64,000 nucleotides of DNA from Auriscalpium vulgare (lineage: Eukaryota > Basidiomycota > Agaricomycetes > Russulales > Auriscalpiaceae), in contig JAHBBC010000035.1 in NCBI GenBank assembly GCA_019915015.1, positions 124,001 through 188,000 on the forward strand. Direction: 5' to 3'. Position numbers and translations under genes: made by a program. Of the stretch, positions 10,469-21,724 are shown one piece after another. Within the stretch, counting starts at the first letter, position 1. Every line of letters starts with the position of its first letter. The notes under the pieces were generated by a model. The model did no database searches. It was not told where the DNA came from and worked only from the letters and a program-made list of their open reading frames with translations.

Positions 10469-10705
10469 TCAGCTCTTGCGGACAACCCGCAGAGCCGTTA
10501 CGACACCAGCGTGAGCCGCTTGACGACCTGCTACGTCCAGAATCGCGACCGACGTCACACCAACCATAGCCAGCATGTGCACCTTGACCACCTCCGATAC
10601 GTCCACCAAGTCCGTCGTCGCCACCACGTCCACCATGTCCATCATATCCACCTTGGCCGGCATGTTGCTCATAGCGGGTATGTGCGCCTTGTACACCCAC
10701 GCCAT
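10469..10705 (-). repeat. Degenerate MVD/LVD-coding repeat, copy 2
   Basis: A minus frame of 78 codons includes PAKVDMMDMVDVVATTDLVD, homologous to copy 1 at 9541-9876. Together with the duplicated block near 9985/10325 this suggests a duplicated ~0.5-kb unit. No partner domain is visible. Confidence 0.45.
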
Positions 10706-11382
10706 GCTTCAACACCGTCCATGCCAATTTGCCACCGCGCACGGACCCTGCGGACGACTCTGCATACGCCACACAGATCTCCAAGCGCCGCGACAACGCG
10801 CAGCCGTCTCTGCGCGTTGCCGAGATGCCGCGGTAATCCCCAGCGGCGCTCTCGCTCTTCCCTTCTCGGTGGCACTGCTTGCCGAGCATGCTGCAGCCCC
10901 CGCGCCCACTCCTCCAATCAACAAGGTGCCGCACGTCCAGTCGACTACCGTGTCCCACTGTATACATATTTCGGAAGTGTTATGTCACATATTGGGCCAT
11001 TTCGCGCCAGATCATTAAGCTCCACCGCAAGAAGCATCATGTCAACGTGCTCAACGCCGTTGAGGCCGCCTACGCAAAGGTGTCACCCCCCAAGGAGCGC
11101 ATCGCCCGCCAGGCTGCGCTCAAGCCCAATGGCGGTACAGCGGCTGGGCGACACAGTGAGACGCGTCCCGTCACGCGAAACCCTCACTATCGTGTATTCT
11201 CACGACTTAATGTACCCCCACAGTTGGGTTTCACCCAATGCGGCCGCGGTTGCGACCCGCCGCAATCGATCGTCCAGGATGCGGTTGTGGGAAATGCCGG
11301 AAAAGTAGCTCACTTTTCTTTGACCGCCTTTGAGTCCTTTCATCCCTTATGATCGCTCCTCCGCCACCTAGCCTCCGAGGCC
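10706..11382. other. Stretch with no confident gene
   Basis: Overlapping GC-rich frames on both strands. One short plus stretch near 11000-11150 ([20 protein letters not shown]) could be a gene fragment, but I find no convincing start, splice or partner sequence. Confidence 0.4.
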
Positions 11383-11389
11383 TATATAA
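11383..11389 (+). promoter_or_regulatory. TATA box upstream of the 11646 gene
   Basis: TATATAA within GGCCTATATAAGAAG, about 30 bp before the first possible transcript start region near 11415. It fits a promoter for the spliced frame beginning at 11646, or for an upstream exon. Confidence 0.45.
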
Positions 11390-11645
11390 GAAGACCCGTT
11401 TGAAGGCCTCGACAATGCCATCAACAAATCGAGTCTGGCAATGCTCCTCCTCAGTATCTTCATATTCATCCTCTGCTCCTCGTCCTACTTTCGCAAGGTC
11501 GCGCTTATGACGGTTTGGGCCGCCATCGTCTACATCCAGTTACGCCACCTGCATCCCTCCATCCCCTCCATGGCTGTATGCGACATACCCGACGTCACTC
11601 CCTCCCACCGGCGGCTTGTCCCCCACTCAGAGCTCCTTCGACAGT

Positions 11646-12145
11646 ATGGAAGGATTGGTGCAGGTCGCGGGGACGCCACCCATCCTGAACGACGTTCAGG
11701 AAGCTGCATTGGCAGTTCAAGAATTCCTCGCTCTCATCCGCTCCAGTGCTCTGCGGGAGAAGAGTGAAAGGCGGCTGGAGGAGCAGGCGTTGCACTTCAT
11801 CCAGGAGGTGAAGGTTGTAGGGATGGAACTCCAGCTTTTCTCAGCAAAGGTGTTCAGGGACGCTGACAGGTGCGTTTGCTTCATGTCGATCCTGAGCCTG
11901 CGCTGATGTCTCTTTATCTTCAACAGGCTCGTCGCCGGTGGCACTCTTCTCGACCAGATCATCCGTCAGAAACGGCAGGGACTCCTCCGTGGCATGCTCC
12001 ACCACCTGTATGTCCCGGCCGCCACACGCCAATACGAGCAGGGCGTTCAGCAGGCCTTCTTGGAGTTGACGAGAGCCTGTTCCAACTCCACCAAGAAGCT
12101 GCTCCCGTTGTTGGGCGTCCAACTGGTAGTGAGGCGGATATATAT
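11646..12145 (+). pseudogene. Small spliced gene, 3' end cut by a solo LTR
   Basis: Exon 1 (ATG 11646 to 11869) encodes a helical stretch with the order VQEAALAVQEF then EKSERRLEEQALHFIQEVK. A 57-nt GT-AG intron (11870-11926, GTGCGT to CAACAG) joins it in frame to exon 2, which reads on as LVAGGTLLDQIIRQKRQGLL and HHLYVPAATRQYEQGVQQAF. The frame stays protein-like until 12145, where the TGATG edge of a solo LTR begins; beyond that it runs into LTR sequence. So the gene appears to have lost its 3' end. The start may lie further upstream: a frame from 11441 begins with a signal-like MLLLSIFIFILCSS but is in another phase. Function unknown. Confidence 0.55.
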
Positions 12146-13563
12146 TGATGTCCAATCCTCAGAGCGCAGTAGTGAACGTATTGAGTTGAGGGAGTGCAGT
12201 CAGGGTCCCGAGACTACGCACGGCAAATCCTGCTCGGAGTACGAGTGGGACACAGTGACTAGGACTTGGATCGGTGGGCGCGAGAGGCTGGGGGAGAGGA
12301 CGATAGTGCGAGAGCTAGACACGGCACGGATCACCGAAATGATACAGTGCTGGAGACGCGACGGGCGAGCTCCCAAGAATGTGTCACGGAAGCTAGAAAT
12401 GTCGGAGGAGACGCGAGGACTATTTCGAGAGTCGAAGGGGAATTACGCAGCGGTGGCAATGGTCGAGGGAATATATCGAGGGCGAGCGGGACGAAGTATG
12501 AGGCGGTGACGAAGGAACAGAGGGGCGTATATAGGCCTGATCTCTGCGTTGAAGGTGCGGGGTGTCGAGGGGGAGAGTAGCGAGGCGTAGGGAGATTTCG
12601 AAGGGCAAGAGGGGATTTGTCGAGGGTCGTGGTATTGGTATTCGTATTGATATTGCGGCGTGGTATTGGTGTCGAAGTTTCGTGCGTCTAAGAGCTAGAG
12701 CGACGGGTTGTGGTGAAGTCAGACCACTTCAGAAGCTCTTTCGAGATCCTGAGTACGAGGGGGAATAGTAACTTGTTATTCCGTCCGTCTAGCGACTCAG
12801 AACTATTTGTACGACAAGCGAGTCGGAAATCTGTATCGTACGGACGTGACATGGTGAAGACAAATACGATCCAAAACGCGGGAGACGTGGGTCAGATATC
12901 ACGGGGTGTACGACGTGGACGCGGGGGAGTGAGTATACGAGGGATGTGGCAAGAGAGGATCGTTGAATTACGGACGGTTTAGGTTTAGTTCCAACTTACG
13001 ATCGCCGCTAGGGGGTGAAGTGTGTTTAGCGCGCTAGCGCTTATATCGTAAGGCGCTGGTGATGTATCGTAAAGTCGAGCGGGGTATCCGATGTATTCCG
13101 AGTGTAAATTGAAGGGAGGGACGTACGACGGGTGGTCTTGGCTCGTTGTGTAGCGCTCCTGCCTATCTTGGACGGCTGTAGATTAACGTAGACGGGACCA
13201 TATCGTGGATCAAGATGTGGGGAATATCGAGGAATCGGGGGACGCAGAAGGGAAGTATGATTGACAGCGGCGCATCACGGCGGGGAAGGATTGTGGCGTG
13301 TGGCTCCGAGTCAGATAGCCGCTGGGTGACTGTTGTGCGGAGCCGTAGGATTGTGGTGTGCGGCTCGGGGCGCTTGGTGGGGCGTGTAGGCTATTTCGAG
13401 TGCGTTTGGGGCGCTTTCGATAGACGCTGCGGGGTGGTAGTGAAACCTGATGGTGCGGACCGAGGCCGGCAGGCCGAGGTCACGTGATTTTGAAAGATGC
13501 CGAAAATGCCAAATTTCGGGTGTTTCTCTGCTAGACGGCTGGGCAGGCGTATCAGCGCGCACG
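12146..13563 (-). repeat. Solo LTR of the element I family
   Basis: Starts with TGATGTCC at 12146 and is homologous throughout to the element I LTR (4503-4638 plus 6373-7785), including GTAACTTGTTATTC and AGGCGTATCAGCGCGC near its right edge. No primer-binding site or polypurine tract is seen at either edge, so I treat it as a solo LTR. No target duplication was recognised, and the right boundary is approximate. Confidence 0.6.
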
Positions 13564-14059
13564 GTCGAGCTACCGCGTGTTGTTCGTGCTCTGCTCATCC
13601 AACGCACCCTCTAGCCCTCCCACCGCAGACTCCCTGCCCTCGAGAGTATGCCGTGAGCATGTGGGAGCGATGCGCGCAGTGGGTCTGTCGAGGCACCATC
13701 ATGCTCAAGAATTATATTATAACAAATGAGTCTCGCTGTAAAGTAGAGTAGAAGCCAATGCAACGGGCGGAGCGTACATAGCAGCCCGGGAGAGCTGCAC
13801 TCCCGAAGATGAGCGCTGCCAAACTCGATGATGTCCTGGATGAGCGGGAGAGGACAGCGGCGCGGTGCGCTGGAAGGTGTCGGAGAGCTGGCAGGGGGAG
13901 CGACCGCATCCGGCGAGCATTGGATGTGAGGTGTTCACAACGAGCGTGGCACCAATTGCGTCGAGCGTGGGTGTGGGCGGGGAGGAGGAAGCGGGGAGCG
14001 AGTGCGGAGGTGGAGGCGCGCGAGAGCGCCGTTAGGCGCCGTCGCCAAGCAGCACGCGG
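13564..14059. other. Flank of element II, possible disrupted ORF
   Basis: About 500 bp lying directly left of the element II insertion. Joining it across the insertion (14059 to 28579, counting GCGG once) gives a plus frame ending in AVAKQHADLRREHNARMVAL and a stop, which looks coiled-coil-like. I could not trace a convincing start, so this is only a hint that element II hit a gene. Confidence 0.3.
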
Positions 14060-14911
14060 TGATGGGACCCGCCGCGCTACAGGCACCGAAACGGGCCGAT
14101 CGCACCGCTACAGAACGATACACACCCCCGAGACGCCCATAGGGCGTCGAGGCAACCACACGACCACGATGCGATACTCCGGAGGCAGGGCGACACAGCT
14201 GCGATAACAGACGGCGTAGGGGAAGCGTACCGTGGAGGGGGGCGAGACTTAGCGGGGCGCGAGTGCACGGGCCGTGGGAGAGCTGACGAAGCAGCGGTAT
14301 ATAGATGCGATTCATACTCTTGTATAGACACTTTTTGGACCCTGGGCCTACACCCGAGACTACACCTTTCATTCCTGCTTCACAGAGAGCATCGCACGAC
14401 GCGACACCGCCAGACCAGCCCGACACGATGCCTTAAACCAGGAAGCCGTAGCGACATCCGGGTCGCGCCACCTTTGCGATACCACGGGCTACGCTGCCCC
14501 GACTCAACCACAGACTGGAGTGATACAGTGTGGTAGGTTTTATGACTGACGTTTATATTCCAGGATAGCGACTCGGACGGTACAAGCGCGGGGACACAGG
14601 TCGGACGGTCGGACGGCAAGGGCGACTCCGCAACTAGGACGGACCGGCGGCGACAGACGGGAGGGTCGCACCGAATAGTGTGGGAAGAGACGCAACGTGC
14701 GACGGTCGGACGGGAGCGGAGAGAGAGAGAGAGAGGGAGAGGGCCGCAGGACGAGGGCAGGACCCGCGGGGTCCTGGGTGGTTTGTTCGGGGCACGGTCG
14801 CGATCTTGGGTTTCTTCCTCCGACCCACTACCTCTTGGGCCAGCGGTTGGCTGCTCGCTCCCTCCATTTCTATCGACGTTCCCGGGGCCTCCCCCAGGGT
14901 TCATCTCATCA
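14060..14911 (+). repeat. Element II 5' LTR
   Basis: Starts TGATG and ends CATCA (5-bp terminal inverted repeat). It contains a TATA box (TATATAGATG, 14298). A short segment with GTAGG, a CTGAC branch-like site and TTCCAG lies around 14529-14562 and recurs in element III. Same length and apparently the same sequence as 27727-28578. Open frames inside it on both strands are repeated only because the LTR is. Confidence 0.92.
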
Positions 14912-14915
14912 TTTG

Positions 14916-14934
14916 TGGAGCCCACCGCGAGGGG
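14916..14934 (+). promoter_or_regulatory. Element II primer-binding site
   Basis: TGGAGCCCACCGCGAGGGG, four bases after the LTR end. Identical in its first 18 bases to the site in elements I and III, so all three should use the same tRNA primer. Confidence 0.75.
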
Positions 14935-14960
14935 GCTAGTGTCAACCGCTCAGCAACCCG

Positions 14961-17900
14961 ATGGCACCAAAGGCGAGGGTTATCGTAGAGCCCACTCGAC
15001 GCGCACCGCCCCGATCGGCCCCGTCGGAGTACTCGACCAGTCAGCGGGCGGAGTCCATGCCAGGACACCTCGCATCGTCGGAAGGTGGGGCGTCGGACGA
15101 AGAGCGCGCGACTTCCAGCGCTGAAGGCGCCGAGGGCGACAACGAAAACGACGACGGCGAGGCATCGGGTGTGTCGGACGCAGCACCCGAGAACGACGGG
15201 GATGCTGCGGGCGAGGCTCCCGGCGATCAAAACGCGGAGGCAGGCCCTGTCCAATCGGAAGAGTCGGAGCACGGTTGGGATGGTAGACGGTCCCTCCATC
15301 AGGAGCTCCTGGACGTCAATGAGGCGTCGATCGAGTTGCTGACTGGCGGAGCGATGCGACAATGGTCGTCGCCGGAGCTTACCCCGTCGGAATCGGAGCC
15401 CGAAGTGGCTGCGCTGATTGATGAGGACCGAGACGAGGCACAGGTGCCTTCCGACAGCGACCGCTTGGCTTCCGACCGCGGAAACGTCGGAACGCACGGA
15501 GGTTTATCAGGAGACGGGCGTGGAGCGGCCGCACAGGTTTCCCGACCAGTTTCTCCCACATCGCAATCCAGTACTCCGTTATCGCGTTTACCCCGTCGCA
15601 CGACCATGGCCACTCCGATGCCTACCCGTGGCGACCGCCAAGCCCCTAAGTTCGACAATCTTAAGCCGCGCGAGCTGCAACGCTATTTCGCGGAGTTGAG
15701 GCACTTGTTCACGCGGGCGGGTATTGAGGACGGCCAGGACCAGGAGAAGAAGGAGCACGCCACGCGATACCTGGACGTCCTTACAGCAGACCAGTGGCAA
15801 AGCCGACCCCAGTACGCGGGCAATGCGACGTTCGAAGAGTTCGCGACCGCGATCATAGCGCTATACCCCGGAGCGGACGAGGAGCGCAAATACACGATGG
15901 GCGACCTCGATCAGCTCGTCGCCGAGACAGCCCGCCGAGGCGTCACGACCATTGGCGACGTTGGGGAATACTATCGCGGTTTCTACGCGATCTCCCAGTT
16001 TCTTATAGGGCGGCAGCGTATCTCCGAGCGCGACCGCGACTACACTTTCTTGCGTGGATTTCAGAAGGGACTGCAAGATAGGATAGAGCAGCGGCTGCAG
16101 CTGAAGTATCCCGACCACGATCGCGACGGCCCGTACCCGATGGACCAAATAGTGGAAGCGGCGCGGTACGTGCTACACGGCACGTCGAGCACCCCGCGAT
16201 CGGCAGGGCTCAGCGTCCCCGCGGGTCTGGCCGACTTGTCCCAACCCGTGGCCGTCAAGGCGGAAGAACCTGCGATCAAGGTCGAGCAGTTTGCCGCTCT
16301 GATGGAGAAGGCGGCCGAGCAGATCGCGAAAGCGTATAGCGCGGGGAGAGCCGATGCGATGGGGATGAGTAACGCAGGCCCGCAGCCGTCGGCGTACACG
16401 CGCGGGCCACCGGGCCCGATGATGGCGTCGGCCGCTCGTTTCGATCGTCCTCGCCCGGCCCCGGGACAGGATGGCGCCAGGTGCTCGTTCTGCAACGGTC
16501 CCGAGCACTTCATCCGCGAATGCCTCGTCCTGCAAGACTACATAGCGACGGGGCGGGTGGTACGCAACGAGATGAACCAGGTGGTACTCAAGAGCGGCAG
16601 GCCAGTGCCATTTGGGCTAGGCCCGATTCAAGCGAGGGTAGACGAATATTATCGCACGGACCCGTCCGGGCTGCGCGCCGACGTCGCGGCCAGAGTCGCG
16701 GGCAACGCGACGGAAACAATGATGTTGGCATCGACAGGTCCCATCGCCGTCACCGACTACCCGCTCCGACCTGCGCGCGACCAGCCGGTCGCCGGGCTCA
16801 TCCAGTTAATCCCGCCGTTGACGGACGACGAGCGACTCGAGGAGTTGCGTCAAGAGATGGCGGTGTTAACCCTCATGAAGGAGCAGAGGAACGCCGGCCG
16901 GGCCCGAAGGGAGGCAGCGATTCGCAACGGAGAGTTACCGCCACCAATCGGTCCGCTGCCCGGGGAGAGAGTGCGATCCAAGAGGCTAGTCCCTGAGGTG
17001 GTCATATCTCCGTCGAAATTCACGGCAAAGCGGCCGAAGGTTACGTTCGCGGTGCCCGAAGATCCAGAGGATGCGGAAGCAGCGAGGGAAGAGAGCGAGG
17101 GCGAGCCGACAGTCGAGAAGGACCCCGAGGAGATAGAGCCGGAACCCATCCATCCTTTCGCCTCCGTACCCGACGCAACCTACATACCCGTCGGGGACGC
17201 GTCCCGACCAGACAAAGGGAAGAAACCAGTCGCCGCCTATACCAAGGACACGCCCATCCATAGTGAGGAAGTCGCGAAGGAAGTCTACGGCCGCGCGATG
17301 GAGACTTCCGTCACTCTGACACAGAGCGAGTTACTGTCGCTGGCGCCAGAAGTACGTTCCCAGTTGCGATACGCTATCACCCCGCGACGCATAGCGGCCC
17401 CGGTACTGTCCAGCGGGGACTCCCCAGTAGCGGTCCTACACACGGTCGTAGCGGAAGGGGAAGGGCCTACCAAGGAGTGGTCGGACCTACCCGGCGACTT
17501 GTACGAGGAAGAGCGCGAGCAGGAGAGAGATCGAGCGCAGGGATACACCTCGCACATGCCGTCGTCGTTCTTGCAGGCCATACAGAGCCAGCCAGCGGTG
17601 CCGCCTCGCGGGTCGCTGGTGCTCTCCGACCCGATGCTGACGTTGATGAGTGCCTCGGCCGAGAAACCGGCCCCGCTGGTGGTCGCAAAAGAGTCATCGG
17701 CATTGCGAGCGGTCCTGCCCTTGGTGGATAACCAAGCGCACATTGAGGCTATCCTGGATCCAGGGTCGCAGGTCATCTCCATGTCCAAAGACGTTTGTCA
17801 TTTTCTCGGCCTGGAATATGATCCCGCGATCACACTGGACATGCTTTCCGCCAACGGCTCGATTGACAAATCCCTCGGGCTAGCCCGCAACGTAGCGCTA

Positions 17901-18143
17901 AAGCTAGGCGACATCACGCTCTACGTGCAGATACACGTCATACGTTCTCCGGCCTACGACATCCTGCTAGGGAGGCCCTTCGACGTCCTCACTGGGAGTA
18001 TAGTCCGCAACTTTGTCGATGAGCGACAGACCATCACGATCACCGATCCCAACACTCAAGCGACGGCGACCGTCCCGACAGTAGAGCGAGGCTCGCGTCG
18101 CATCGTTCAGAGCGCCGGCGAGCGCAGGGATTTTCGGCTCTAG
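14961..18143 (+). CDS. gag-PR: Element II Gag-protease polyprotein
   Basis: A 1060-residue intact frame starting at ATG 14961 (MAPKARV). Residues ~20-210 are acidic and Ser-rich, probably disordered. Residues ~215-400 form the capsid-like part, with KFDNLKPRELQRYFAELRHL and LYPGADEERKYTMGDLDQL. A CCHC knuckle (CSFCNGPEHFIREC) lies at 508-521. The aspartic protease has its catalytic D-P-G-S at ~933 and a Y-D-I-L-L-G-R-P-F-D block ~60 residues later. The stop TAG at 18141 is followed by pol in the -1 frame. Strong amino-acid similarity to element III, with many silent changes, shows past selection. This is the best-preserved Gag of the four. Confidence 0.93.
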   Translation: MAPKARVIVEPTRRAPPRSAPSEYSTSQRAESMPGHLASSEGGASDEERATSSAEGAEGDNENDDGEASGVSDAAPENDGDAAGEAPGDQNAEAGPVQSEESEHGWDGRRSLHQELLDVNEASIELLTGGAMRQWSSPELTPSESEPEVAALIDEDRDEAQVPSDSDRLASDRGNVGTHGGLSGDGRGAAAQVSRPVSPTSQSSTPLSRLPRRTTMATPMPTRGDRQAPKFDNLKPRELQRYFAELRHLFTRAGIEDGQDQEKKEHATRYLDVLTADQWQSRPQYAGNATFEEFATAIIALYPGADEERKYTMGDLDQLVAETARRGVTTIGDVGEYYRGFYAISQFLIGRQRISERDRDYTFLRGFQKGLQDRIEQRLQLKYPDHDRDGPYPMDQIVEAARYVLHGTSSTPRSAGLSVPAGLADLSQPVAVKAEEPAIKVEQFAALMEKAAEQIAKAYSAGRADAMGMSNAGPQPSAYTRGPPGPMMASAARFDRPRPAPGQDGARCSFCNGPEHFIRECLVLQDYIATGRVVRNEMNQVVLKSGRPVPFGLGPIQARVDEYYRTDPSGLRADVAARVAGNATETMMLASTGPIAVTDYPLRPARDQPVAGLIQLIPPLTDDERLEELRQEMAVLTLMKEQRNAGRARREAAIRNGELPPPIGPLPGERVRSKRLVPEVVISPSKFTAKRPKVTFAVPEDPEDAEAAREESEGEPTVEKDPEEIEPEPIHPFASVPDATYIPVGDASRPDKGKKPVAAYTKDTPIHSEEVAKEVYGRAMETSVTLTQSELLSLAPEVRSQLRYAITPRRIAAPVLSSGDSPVAVLHTVVAEGEGPTKEWSDLPGDLYEEEREQERDRAQGYTSHMPSSFLQAIQSQPAVPPRGSLVLSDPMLTLMSASAEKPAPLVVAKESSALRAVLPLVDNQAHIEAILDPGSQVISMSKDVCHFLGLEYDPAITLDMLSANGSIDKSLGLARNVALKLGDITLYVQIHVIRSPAYDILLGRPFDVLTGSIVRNFVDERQTITITDPNTQATATVPTVERGSRRIVQSAGERRDFRL

Positions 18144-18151
18144 AGGCGTCG

Positions 18152-21100
18152 TTGGACGACCAGGCGGAGGTGGCGCTCGTCCTCGAGTTCACGGGCGACG
18201 CCGCCGATCCTATTTCCGTGGAAGCCGTGGTCCCCTTCGACTCCTCTAGTTCGCCGGAAGAGTTACGAGCAACCTATTTATCATTTTGCGATCTCCCAGA
18301 ATCTACCCCTCCAATATTTGATCGGCCGACCGACGCGACTTTAGACGTTCCATCGGCGCCCGTTTTCTTTCTCGCCCCAGCCGGGGTGCCCTCGTTCGCA
18401 GGCGAACAGGAATTTCGCGACTGTAAGTCGCTGCCAAGCAGCGCGCGGGCACGCGCAGTTTTCGCAGCGACCAAGAAAAAGTATAAGCCAGCCCACCTAA
18501 AAGTGAAGCCAGTACTAGCCGACTTGCCTGGGCAGTTCAGAATCATACGCGACATACGAGGCGACCCGCTAGCGACACTACCCAAGTTACCGACGAAGCC
18601 CCCCGACTTCCGGCCGACGGGGTGTTACACCGAGGAGCGCCGCGACCAATTCGACGTAGTTCACGAGGGGGACTTCTTGTGGAAGGAGGAACGCAAGCTG
18701 ATGCACCATTTTATGTGCGAGCACAACGGTGCGTTCGCGTGGGACGACAGCGAGCGAGGCCACTTCCGCGAAGATTTCTTTCCGCCGGTCACGATACCCG
18801 TCGTACCGCACACGCCATGGGTACAACGCAACATACCGATCCCGCCGGGAATCTACGACCAAGTTATGGAACAAATCAGTCGGAAGTTGGCCGCGAACGT
18901 CTACGAACCATCCAATTCGTCGTATAGGTCGCGGTGGTTCTGCGTGGTCAAAAAGGATGGAACGAGCCTGCGCATAGTGCACAGCCTGGAGCCGTTAAAC
19001 GCCGTCACGATAGCTCATTCCGGTGTGCCCCCGTTTACCGACCAACTGGCCGAGCAATTCGCGGGTCGGGCTTGCGGCGCGATGCTGGATCTGTACGTCG
19101 GATACGACGAGCGAGCGTTGGACCCAGCGTCGCGCGACCTCACTACGTTCCAGACCCCTTACGGCGCGCTGCGGTTGGTAACACTACCGATGGGCTGGAC
19201 GAATTCAGTGCCTATCTTCCACGACGACGTCACACATATCCTGAGGCCGGAAATTCCCCACGTCACGATACCGTTTATTGATGACGTACCGGTCAAGGGC
19301 CCCGCGAGCGAATACAAGGACGACCAGGGGAAGTACGAGACAATCGCTGACAACAAGGGCATCCGCCGATTTGTCTGGGAACACTTTCAGAATCTCAACC
19401 GCGTCGTACAGCGCATGGGTTATTCGGGCGGGACGTTTTCGGGTTGGAAGACTATTTTGTGCGCGCCCGAAATTGTCGTGGTCGGACACCGCTGCACGAG
19501 GGACGGGCGGATCCCCGACGAACAACGGGTGGCTAAGATTGTGAATTGGGGGCCATGTCAAGACCTGTCCGATGTGCGGGCGTTCCTCGGGACGGTCGGG
19601 GTGCTGAGGATCTTCATCCACCATTTCGCACATCGCGCGCATGCGCTCACGCACCTTACGAGGAAAGATGTGCCATTCGAATTCGGAGCGGAACAATTAG
19701 CAGCTATGGAAGATCTCAAAAGCGCGTTGCTGGAGTCGCCAGCCCTGAAACCGATCGACTATCAGTCGGGCGAACCGGTTATCCTCGCGGTCGATACGTC
19801 TCCTATTGCGGTCGGGTTCTTGCTGTGCCAGGCTGACGCCGACGATCCGAAGAGTCGCAAGAAGCGTCGGTACGCACGGTTTGGGTCCATCGCGTTGAAC
19901 GATCGCGAGGCGCGTTTTTCGCAACCAAAGTTAGAATTATACGGCCTGTTTCGGGCGCTCCGCGCGCTGAAGATATATCTCATCGGAGTGCGGAACATGG
20001 TCGTGGAAGTCGACGCACGCTACATTAAGGGCATGCTCGACAACCCCGATATTGAACCCTCAGCCAGCATGAATCGGTGGATTATTGCCATTTTAATGTT
20101 CCATTTCGTCCTAGTTCACGTGCCCGGCCTGTTTCATGGGCCTGACGGGATGTCGCGACGAAGGCGCCAACCGGGCGACGTGGCAGAGAATGAGCACGAC
20201 GGGTTCGAGGATTGGGTCGACGCAATGTATGGCTTCATTCACCTCGTGAACGCATACGTACCGCGCAGTACAAGGCCACGGTCGGGGGATCCGCGCGACC
20301 AACCAAGGGCCGCGATCGCAACGTTCGTCACCCAGGCAGCTCCGACAGAGTTGTCGTACGACGCCGTTGACCGCGACATCAAGGCGCAGCAGGCCGATGA
20401 GCGACTCGTTCGAGTGCGGGAATGGCACAACACGCTCCAACGACCGGAGGGCCTCGCCGACCAAGAGTATGCGACGTTCCTAAGGTACTGCACTGAGTTC
20501 TTCCTCGATGGCACGAGTCTCTTTCGCAAGGAGCCGCAGGGGCGCCACCAGCTCGTTTTAGCACCGGAACGCCGCATAGGGGCTTTAAAAGCGTGCCACG
20601 ACGACGTCGGCCATCGCGGCGCGTACCCGACCAAGATGTTTCTCCTCGAACGCTTCTGGTGGCCCTACATGGACCGCGACGTCGCGTGGTTTGTCCGATC
20701 GTGCCACATTTGTCAAGTGCGACAGGTGAAGCACGTGCTCATTCCCCCAACGGTCGCGACCCCGGCGCCGCTGTTCGCCAAGATGTACGCTGATACCATG
20801 CACATGCCGGCTTCGCGAGGTTTCAAATACATCGTACAAGGCAGGTGCTCGGTCTCGCATTTCCCAGAGTGGCGCATGCTGCGTCAGGAAAATGCCAAGT
20901 CGCTCGCGCGATGGATATTCGAGGACGTACTCTGTCGCTGGGGAGCGCTCCGGGAAATCGTAACGGATAACGGGACGCCGTACCTAGCAGCGATGAAGCA
21001 CCTCGAGGAAGATTACGGCGTGCAGCACATCCGCATCTCAGGCTATAACTCGCGATCCAACGGAATCGTAGAGCGATCGCATTTCGACGTCCGACAGGCC

Positions 21101-21451
21101 CTGTACAAGGCCGCCGACGGTGACGCGAGCAAGTGGGCCACGGTCGCACACTCGGTATTCTGGGCGGACAGGATCACAACGCGCAGGCGTATGGGCTGCT
21201 CCCCCTACTTCGCGGCGACTGGCACGCAGGCATTGATGCCCCTCGATATCGTAGAGGCGACGTATCTCCTACCACCGCCCGACTCAATACTGTCGACGAC
21301 GGATTTAATCGCGCGACGGGCTGTCGCACTTCAGAAGCGCCGCACCCAGCTCCGTACGCTCCACTCGAAAGTGTTTGACAAGCGGCGGCATGATGCGCTG
21401 ATTTTCGAGCGCGACCACGAAGCGTCGATCAAGAACTACGGCTTCCAATGA
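18152..21451 (+). pseudogene. pol: Element II Pol (RT-RNase H-integrase), broken near the C-terminus
   Basis: Frame -1 to gag, open from before the gag stop, with no nearby ATG; frameshifting or reinitiation is needed. Residues ~263-390 are reverse transcriptase, with catalytic F-I-D-D-V-P at ~375 in place of Y-x-D-D. RNase H starts near 545 (AVDTSPIAVGF). The integrase H2C2 zinc domain is at ~815-855 (HDDVGHRG, CHIC), then D (YADTM, ~880), D (VTDNG, ~937) and E (GIVERSH, ~972). A TGA at 21449-21451 interrupts the frame where elements III and IV read Q-R-G-D-L-V-L. The frame then resumes and is cut again by an inversion at 21568-21724; the expected end is GSVA with a stop near 21810. Catalytic residues are present, but the C-terminal tail is lost. 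Confidence 0.9.
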
Positions 21452-21567
21452 GGCGACCTTGTCCTGGTACGTTTCACGCAGTTCGAGAAATCACTCGACC
21501 GCAAGATGCTGCCTCGCTACGACGGTCCGTTCATCGTAATTGGGCGGCGACGCGGTGGACCGTACGT

Positions 21568-21724
21568 CGGGGTCAAGCTGTCCGAGAAGCTCGTTTAGTC
21601 GTCGGGCGGGTATGTCGATGAACTCCGGTAGCGGAGGAAGCGTGATGTGTGGTCGCGCGAAGTACGGAATGACGCGAAACTCCGCAGTGGGCCTGTCGAA
21701 GACCGCCCCGTGCATATCACACAG
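21568..21724 (-). other. Small inversion inside element II pol
   Basis: The minus strand here encodes the integrase C-terminal segment (AEFRVIPYFARPHITLPPLP, then IDIPARRLNELLG) that elements III and IV carry in the forward direction at the same place. Flanks 21540-21567 and 21728 onward align forward. ACGT at the left edge and ACAT (ACGT with one change) at the right edge would be the breakpoints. Confidence 0.85.

Noticed and set aside
7786..12145. A full element between the two element I-type LTRs
   Set aside because: The inner edges lack a primer-binding site or purine tract, and the DNA between has no gag or pol.
13935..14867. Several frames inside the element II LTRs
   Set aside because: They occur in both LTRs only because the LTRs are copies, and they overlap on both strands.
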